The position numbers and the translations under genes were made by a program. Below, in pieces: positions 58,892-64,000 of a DNA stretch of 64,000 nucleotides (positions are counted from its first letter, which is position 1; every line of letters begins with the position of its first letter). Origin of the DNA: Planococcus sp. PAMC 21323 (GTDB taxonomy: Bacteria > Bacillota > Bacilli > Bacillales_A > Planococcaceae); assembly GCF_000785555.1 (NCBI RefSeq), contig NZ_CP009129.1, forward strand, positions 930,001-994,000. Reading direction: 5' to 3'. The notes beneath the pieces were generated by a model. That model was given only the letters and a program-made list of their open reading frames with translations, did no database searches and was not told where the DNA came from.

Positions 58892-59221
58892 ATGAACAGT
58901 TCATTTACGATTGTGCAATTGATTATTTCGATGTTGCTTTTTTATGTTATGTTCTTCGGAATTGGCTTTTTATTAAATATGTTACTTCGGATGACTTGGC
59001 TAATGGCTGTCGTTTATCCGGTAGTCATCTTATTAGTTGTAGATGATGTAGGCGTTTTTGATTATTTCACCAATCCTGGTGAATCTTTCGCTATGCTTGG
59101 AGATACGATTACGTCTATGACAGGCAGTGACATTGCTGTCTTGCTTGCTGGTTGGGCAGGCGCGATCACGTCAGGATTTGTCATGAAAATTTTACGCAAA
59201 ATGGGATATCAAATGTTTTAA
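58892..59221 (+). CDS. yuiB: YuiB family membrane protein
   Basis: This 109-residue protein has three hydrophobic segments (about residues 8-30, 35-52 and 82-98). The MLLRMTWLMAVVYPVVILLVVDDVG stretch is typical of YuiB. Function is unknown. GGAGG precedes the ATG. It follows the zinc-finger gene by 183 bp in which I see no other gene. Confidence 0.88.
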   Translation: MNSSFTIVQLIISMLLFYVMFFGIGFLLNMLLRMTWLMAVVYPVVILLVVDDVGVFDYFTNPGESFAMLGDTITSMTGSDIAVLLAGWAGAITSGFVMKILRKMGYQMF

Positions 59222-59263
59222 AAAAATCGCCGATCCGGTTATCCGGATCGGCGATTTTTTGCA
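59221..59263. terminator. Bidirectional terminator between yuiB and yuiD
   Basis: AATCGCCGATCCGG / CCGGATCGGCGATT perfect 14-bp stem with TTAT loop, A-run on the left and T-run on the right. Confidence 0.93.
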
Positions 59264-59275
59264 TTAAAATGATGA

Positions 59276-59752
59276 TTATATAACAATGCCGTAAATAATA
59301 AAGGAAAGGGCAATGCCTGTTAAAGCACCCATGAATACTTCGCTTGGTTTATGACCGAGCAAGGTTTTAAGTTCTTGAATTTTTTCCTCTTCTTTCTTTT
59401 GTGGCCATTTTCTGGTTTCTTCCATAAAAATGTAGATGTCCTGACGCATTTTATTGATCGTCAATGCTTGTTGCCCAGCTTGAAAACGAACACCAGTGGC
59501 GTCGTACATTGTGATAACTGCAAACATGGTTGAAACCGCAAAGATCGTAGAAGATACGCCATGTTCAAAAGCTACGGCTGTAGTTAGAGAGGTAACTGCA
59601 GCTGAATGGGAACTTGGCATACCTCCTGTCGAAGAAAAAAGTTTCCAGTCAAGTTCTCGCGTTACAGCATATTGAATCGGAATTTTGATAAATTGAGCAA
59701 AAACAATTGCAAATAGCGCAATCATAAGAGGCAGGTTTGAGAAAATTTCCAT
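59276..59752 (-). CDS. yuiD: Divergent PAP2-family membrane protein, YuiD-like
   Basis: This 158-residue protein belongs to the DUF212/divergent PAP2 family. The GGMPSSHSAAV motif (about residues 43-53) corresponds to the phosphatase C2 motif, and the MYDATGVRFQAGQQA motif resembles C3. Several transmembrane segments are present. It may dephosphorylate a lipid phosphate, but activity is not established. Confidence 0.88.
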   Translation of the reverse strand: MEIFSNLPLMIALFAIVFAQFIKIPIQYAVTRELDWKLFSSTGGMPSSHSAAVTSLTTAVAFEHGVSSTIFAVSTMFAVITMYDATGVRFQAGQQALTINKMRQDIYIFMEETRKWPQKKEEEKIQELKTLLGHKPSEVFMGALTGIALSFIIYGIVI

Positions 59753-59864
59753 CTGGTGTCACAGCCTTTCTATCTAAATATGTTCTATCAGTATATCATA
59801 GACGAGAAAAATCCAGTCCCGTTTTTTTCCTTCGTCACACGAACTACTCGGATAACGGATTAAA

Positions 59865-59873
59865 TGCTACACT
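59865..59873 (+). promoter_or_regulatory. Extended -10 promoter of the aminopeptidase gene
   Basis: TGC-TACACT at 59865-59873, 30 bp upstream of the start codon; the -35 is weak. Confidence 0.4.
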
Positions 59874-59902
59874 GAAAGAGAACGTATAAAAGGAGGAGTT
59901 TT

Positions 59903-61396
59903 ATGCAAATCGAATTACAACAACATTCACAGGACAATAGAGCAGAAATCCTCGTCGTCGGCTTAAGTCGTCATCCTGAGAACTGCAAAGGATGGGACGA
60001 ATTCGCGAAACGATTTGATGGCAAATTAGAAAGTTGGACAAAACAAGATTTGTCATATGATTTAAAATCGTTGATTACGTATCCTACACTTTCAGGAGCA
60101 ATTCCAAGAGTGTTGTTTATTGGTTTAAACAACCGCAAAAAATTGACGGAAGAAGATCTTCGTTCATGCTTTGGATTAGTTGGCAAAGAATTAGCAAAGA
60201 AAAAAATTAAACATGCAGCAATTTATATGGAGTCTTTTGAAAACGATTCGATTGAACGTGAAGATGTTGCTTATTTAGCTTCAGAAGCGATTACAATGGG
60301 CGGCTATAGCTTTGATGATTACAAAACAACATCTAATGAAACGCAAGTGAAATTAGAAACCTTAACTTTCTTAGCAACAGAAGTAGAAGAAGATGTGGAA
60401 GCAGCAGCTACAGTAGGTGCGATTTTTGGCCAATCTGTTAATGATGCTCGGACACTGGTTAATATGCCTGCGAATATTTTAACAGCGACTGCTATGGGCG
60501 AGTACGCAAGAGAACTGGGCGAAACGTATGGTTTCGAAACAGATATTTTAGGAAAAGCAGAACTTGAAGAACTCGGTATGGGAGCGATTCTTGCTGTCAA
60601 CCAAGGTTCAATTGAAGAACCACGCCTTATTGTCTTAAAATATAAAGCGACAGAAGGCTTTGAAGACCCGCTAGCGCTTGTTGGTAAAGGGATAACCTTT
60701 GATACTGGCGGTTACTCAATCAAGCCTAAAGACGGCATTGTAGGGATGAAAGGCGATATGGGTGGTGCTGCAGCAGTTCTTGGTGCAATGAAAATCATTG
60801 GTGAACTACAGCCAAAACAAAACGTCATCGCGGTTATTGCTTCAACAGACAATATGATTTCTGGTAATGCTTTTAAACCGGATGATGTGATAACCTCGAT
60901 GAGTGGTAAAACGATTGAAATATTAAATACCGATGCTGAAGGTCGTTTAGTATTAGCGGATTCTGTTAGCTATGCGAAACAGCTAGGTGCAACGAAAATC
61001 GTTGATGTTGCGACTTTAACAGGTGGAGTGATCGTGGCATTAGGGAAAGACAAAACAGGTGCCTTAACAAATGACGAAGCCTTTTTTGAAACTTTCTTAG
61101 AAGCATCTATGGAAAGTGGCGAATTTGTTTGGCGCTTGCCGTTAACAGAAAGCGACAAAAAACGTATTCGCACAAGTAATGTAGCGGATTTAAACAATTC
61201 ACCAGGACGTGATGGCCATATGATTTTTGGTGGTGGATTTGTAGGAGAATTTGCAGGGGACACGCCGTGGATTCATTTGGATATTGCGGGAACTTCAGAT
61301 GCAGATAGCGCACATGACCTTGGACCAAAAGGTGGAACAGGCGCAATGGTACGGACGCTCGCTATGCTAGTTGAAAAAATGGCAGATGAGCAATAA
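59903..61396 (+). CDS. pepA: Leucyl aminopeptidase (M17)
   Basis: This 497-residue di-zinc/manganese aminopeptidase removes N-terminal residues from peptides in the cytoplasm. The catalytic domain contains GKGITFDTGGYSIKP (metal Lys/Asp) and the family signature NTDAEGRLVLAD. It matches YuiE in Bacillus, next to yuiD. GGAGGAG precedes the ATG and a strong bidirectional terminator follows. Confidence 0.96.
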   Translation: MQIELQQHSQDNRAEILVVGLSRHPENCKGWDEFAKRFDGKLESWTKQDLSYDLKSLITYPTLSGAIPRVLFIGLNNRKKLTEEDLRSCFGLVGKELAKKKIKHAAIYMESFENDSIEREDVAYLASEAITMGGYSFDDYKTTSNETQVKLETLTFLATEVEEDVEAAATVGAIFGQSVNDARTLVNMPANILTATAMGEYARELGETYGFETDILGKAELEELGMGAILAVNQGSIEEPRLIVLKYKATEGFEDPLALVGKGITFDTGGYSIKPKDGIVGMKGDMGGAAAVLGAMKIIGELQPKQNVIAVIASTDNMISGNAFKPDDVITSMSGKTIEILNTDAEGRLVLADSVSYAKQLGATKIVDVATLTGGVIVALGKDKTGALTNDEAFFETFLEASMESGEFVWRLPLTESDKKRIRTSNVADLNNSPGRDGHMIFGGGFVGEFAGDTPWIHLDIAGTSDADSAHDLGPKGGTGAMVRTLAMLVEKMADEQ

Positions 61397-61406
61397 ACAC
61401 CCAAAA

Positions 61407-61454
61407 TAAAATAGCCAGCGAAAAGTATTTTACTTTTCGCTGGCTATTTTTTAT
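61407..61454. terminator. Bidirectional terminator between pepA and mrpG
   Basis: AAATAGCCAGCGAAAAGT / ACTTTTCGCTGGCTATTT perfect stem of 18 bp with ATTTT loop region; T-runs on both sides. Confidence 0.94.
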
Positions 61455-61870
61455 TCTTCAGGTGTTTTATTAGTTAACAATTCATCTTTTTTATGTTTGA
61501 TTGCGACTTTCATATCATCACGCACTGTTTCATCAGCGACACTGATGCCGGACATATATGCAGCACGTCCAATCAAATGTCCACCTACAGGAGCAGTAAT
61601 AAACAAAAACGCAATCGCAATAATTAATTGTGTATTGAATATACCTTCTATCAACCAAAAATGAATAAAGGCGGCAAGTAATACACATAGTACGCCGAGC
61701 GTAGAGCTCTTAGAAGCCGCGTGTGTACGTGTATAAACATCTGGTAGGCGTATTAGCCCAAGAGCCGTAACTAAGCTAAATAGGACCCCTGTGCTCATTA
61801 AAACGATGATTACAATATTAATTATGGTCGTTTCGATCGAAAATCTCTCCTCTCTCAAGGAATTTCGCAA
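61451..61870 (-). CDS. mrpG: Mrp Na+/H+ antiporter subunit G
   Basis: This subunit has three transmembrane helices; the LGLIRLPDVYTRTHAASK motif is the MrpG signature. The longest frame starts with TTG at 61870 and overlaps mrpF, but no ribosome site precedes it. GGAGAG is instead followed 7 bp later by ATC at 61837, which would give a typical 128-residue protein beginning IETTIINIVI. The true start is therefore uncertain. Mrp complexes expel sodium and support growth at high pH and salt. Confidence 0.9.
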   Translation of the reverse strand: MRNSLREERFSIETTIINIVIIVLMSTGVLFSLVTALGLIRLPDVYTRTHAASKSSTLGVLCVLLAAFIHFWLIEGIFNTQLIIAIAFLFITAPVGGHLIGRAAYMSGISVADETVRDDMKVAIKHKKDELLTNKTPEE

Positions 61871-62099
61871 ATGCGGTAGTTCCGATAAAGGATAAGATGC
61901 TCAACAACAAGATGACTTCTAAAAAGAATTCTGTCTCGATGATTAAAGACAATAAAGCAATAATCGAAACAAGAGCAATTCCGATGGCATCAAGTGCTAC
62001 AACACGGTCAGCAATTGTTGGCCCTTTAACAAGTCGGAAAAGAAGTCCAGTAAAGCCTATGCTAACAAGAATTAGCGAAACCCAGTAAAATGTCATCAT
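61818..62099 (-). CDS. mrpF: Mrp Na+/H+ antiporter subunit F
   Basis: This 93-residue subunit has three transmembrane helices with the conserved KGPTIADRVVALD motif. It overlaps mrpE at its start (ATGA-type, 4 bp) and mrpG at its end, showing a tightly packed operon. Confidence 0.95.
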   Translation of the reverse strand: MMTFYWVSLILVSIGFTGLLFRLVKGPTIADRVVALDAIGIALVSIIALLSLIIETEFFLEVILLLSILSFIGTTAFAKFLERGEIFDRNDHN

Positions 62100-62575
62100 G
62101 GGCGGCTCACCTCCAAAATAGCACGTTCGAATGTATCTTTAATGGAATTGACGGCTTCTTCAATATCATCAAAGTCGAGTGCATGAATGTAAAGTCTTTT
62201 TTGGTCATCAGAAATGCCAACGACCAATGTACCTGGAGTTAGCGTGATCAACGCAGACAAGAGTGTAATCTCCCAGTCTTCTTTTAACTCGGTTTCTAAT
62301 TCGAAAATAGCTGGCTTTAAATTCATCTTAGGTTTAATCACGATAAACAAAACCTGCATACTCGACTTGAATAGTTCTTTAAGAAACAATAAAAACAGCG
62401 AGATTACTGCCCAAGCTCGTGATGTATAGAGCCGGTACGAAAAGAACCGACGCATTAAAATAATGATACCAAGGCCAACGAGAAAGCCAATCGCGAATCC
62501 AGACGGACTAAAGGAAACGGTCATGAACATCCAGACAAAGGCCAAGAAGAAATTCAATAAAATTTGTAAAGCCAT
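62096..62575 (-). CDS. mrpE: Mrp Na+/H+ antiporter subunit E
   Basis: This 159-residue subunit has two N-terminal transmembrane helices (about 5-42) and a cytoplasmic domain with LLSALITLTPGTLVVGI, the MrpE signature. It lies 7 bp after mrpD. Confidence 0.95.
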   Translation of the reverse strand: MALQILLNFFLAFVWMFMTVSFSPSGFAIGFLVGLGIIILMRRFFSYRLYTSRAWAVISLFLLFLKELFKSSMQVLFIVIKPKMNLKPAIFELETELKEDWEITLLSALITLTPGTLVVGISDDQKRLYIHALDFDDIEEAVNSIKDTFERAILEVSRP

Positions 62576-62582
62576 ATGTCAC

Positions 62583-64000
62583 TTACTCCTTTAAGACCGC
62601 ATCAATATAGATGGATGGATTCAGCAGCACTTCACCCGCACCTGAGATGAGGGGCATGAAGAGTTCCGCGCCGACCCCGAATACCACTGTCATGGCAACA
62701 AGGATGACCGTTGGAATAAACATTTGATTGAAAGTTGATTTTTTTAAAGGGATTGTTTCAACTGGTTGTCCCCAAAAAGCATAGATAAAGATCCGCACAG
62801 AACTTAGTAACACGATTAAGCTAGTAGCTAAGATGACTATACTTCCCCAAAATTGAGGGCCTTCAAATCCGCCTTGAATAATAAGCAGTTTTCCCGGGAA
62901 CCCACTTAGCGGGGGAATACCCGCTAAACCAAAGGCAGTCAATAGATAAACCCAGCCTAGAACCGGATATGTTTTAATCAATCCGCCCATTTTGCGAAGG
63001 TCTGTTGTACCAAACAATACGGCAATAATCCCAACAAGGAAGAATAAAGCAGCTTTGATCATCATGTCATGTATCAAATACATAATAGATCCATCAATAC
63101 CCGGTTGATTTAATTGGGCAACCCCAAATAAAATAACTCCGACTGCGATAATAATATTATAAATGATAATTTTTTTAACATCAAAGTATGCGAGAGCACC
63201 AACACATCCAGCAAAAATGGTTAGAATGGCGATAATCCCTAGCAATTCATGAGTAAATCCAACATTCATCGTAAAGAACAATGTGTATGTACGCATAATC
63301 GCATAAACGCCGACTTTTGTCAGTAATGCGCCAAACAGTGCAAGTATCGGAATGGGTGGTGCATAATATGACCCTGGCAACCAGAAATACAAAGGGAAAA
63401 TGGCAGCTTTAAAACCGAAAACCACAAGGAACATAACGGCAATAACTGTTAAAATGCCCGTTTCTTCAATTTGTGGAATCTTTACTGCCAAATCCGCCAT
63501 GTTTAATGTGCCCGTAACCGAGTAAAGAAAAGCGACTGCAGCAACAAACAAAGCAGATGAAATAATATTCACTAGCAAGTACTTGATAGATTCACGTAAC
63601 TGCGGCTTTTCGCCACCGTGGACAATCAATGTGTAAGAAGCCATTAACAGCACTTCGACAAAAACAAACAAGTTGAAAATATCACCTGTTGTAAAAGCAC
63701 CGTTCACACCTACCATTAAAAAGAGCACAGCAGGATAGTAATAAGATTGTTCACGTTTCAAGCCAATAGTTGGGATGCTATAAAAAATAACCAACAATAC
63801 GAGAATGGACGCTGTGACAACGAGTAAAGCAGAAAGTGGATCGGACACCATCGAAATACCAAAAGGTGCTGGCCAACTGCCAAGCGTTACCGCTTGAACA
63901 CCATCTGTATTCACTTTTGCTAAAAGTACAAGAGCAGAAAGTAAAGCGGTTCCAGCACCCACAGCAGCTAAGGTACGCTGAAGTTTTATGTTTTTCGGGA
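62583..64000 (-). CDS. mrpD: Mrp Na+/H+ antiporter subunit D (5' partial)
   Basis: The visible 471 residues form the NuoN/MrpD-type proton-translocating subunit with about 13 transmembrane helices. LFVFVEVLLMASY holds the conserved TM5 Glu and KAALFFLVG the conserved TM8 Lys. The frame is open to the right window edge, beyond the GTG at 63962 (preceding residues read KNIKLQRTLAA), so perhaps 20-25 N-terminal residues lie outside. Subunits A-C presumably lie further right. Confidence 0.95.
   Translation of the reverse strand, partial: PKNIKLQRTLAAVGAGTALLSALVLLAKVNTDGVQAVTLGSWPAPFGISMVSDPLSALLVVTASILVLLVIFYSIPTIGLKREQSYYYPAVLFLMVGVNGAFTTGDIFNLFVFVEVLLMASYTLIVHGGEKPQLRESIKYLLVNIISSALFVAAVAFLYSVTGTLNMADLAVKIPQIEETGILTVIAVMFLVVFGFKAAIFPLYFWLPGSYYAPPIPILALFGALLTKVGVYAIMRTYTLFFTMNVGFTHELLGIIAILTIFAGCVGALAYFDVKKIIIYNIIIAVGVILFGVAQLNQPGIDGSIMYLIHDMMIKAALFFLVGIIAVLFGTTDLRKMGGLIKTYPVLGWVYLLTAFGLAGIPPLSGFPGKLLIIQGGFEGPQFWGSIVILATSLIVLLSSVRIFIYAFWGQPVETIPLKKSTFNQMFIPTVILVAMTVVFGVGAELFMPLISGAGEVLLNPSIYIDAVLKE

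Overview
The window looks like chromosomal DNA of a low-GC Gram-positive bacterium of the Bacillales, most likely Planococcaceae (Planococcus/Planomicrobium-like). This rests on protein character, TTG/GTG starts, strong AGGAGG ribosome sites, SAM-I and lysine riboswitches, CtsR/CggR/FadR/PerR/Rex-type operators, and gene blocks matching the Bacillus yvc, glycolytic, yus, suf and yut/yun/yui clusters. The genus is inference. No intact prophage, insertion sequence or CRISPR array is visible. Both edge genes are cut: a YvcD-like TPR protein on the left and mrpD on the right.

Layout. 1-5.9 kb: yvcD-trxB, then a Nudix gene-rapZ-yvcK-whiA-crh from its own promoter, linking carbon metabolism and cell envelope control. 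5.9-6.5 kb: clpP on the minus strand under a CtsR operator, then tRNA-Arg(CCG). 6.9-14.2 kb: a glutaredoxin-like gene and the glycolytic operon cggR-gapA-pgk-tpiA-gpmI-eno with a CggR-type operator. 14.3-18.7 kb: secG, a carboxylesterase, rnr, smpB and ssrA (tmRNA). 18.7-19.6 kb: remains of an element once integrated in the ssrA 3' end, bounded by a decayed second copy of the tmRNA tail and the displaced terminator. 19.7-25 kb: a small membrane protein, a SurA-N lipoprotein, a BCCT transporter, a 5'-3' exonuclease, and minus-strand C39-like, STAS and thioredoxin-like genes.

25.1-32.8 kb: beta-oxidation genes fadN-fadA-fadE behind a FadR-type palindrome, with a pair of about 120-nt palindromic repeats between fadA and fadE; then yusI, gcvH, yusF and yusE. 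32.8-35.6 kb: SAM-I riboswitch and metNIQ. 35.7-37.5 kb: a dicarboxylate/amino-acid symporter and a lipoprotein. 37.6-43.7 kb: the sufCDSUB iron-sulfur operon, flanked on both sides by tiny genes that each carry a sigma-B-type promoter. 44-51 kb: yunF-yunE-yunD, a lysine-riboswitch-controlled NhaC-family transporter, and a MetP/MetS-type importer pair. 51-58.4 kb: lipA, yutD, yutE, yutF, yuzB, yutJ (with a Rex-type operator), yuzD and nfuA (divergent, sharing a perfect PerR-type box), yutM, a type II NADH dehydrogenase and a Nudix protein. 58.4-64 kb: a two-CxxCxGxG mini zinc finger with a cre-like site, yuiB, yuiD, a leucyl aminopeptidase, and the minus-strand Mrp antiporter genes mrpG, F, E and D.

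Most of the window is conserved housekeeping sequence. The best leads are regulatory or relictual: the ssrA integration scar, the two sigma-B-type mini-genes around suf, the PerR-type box between yuzD and nfuA, the Rex-type site at yutJ, and the paired palindromic repeats. No clearly new multi-gene system was found.
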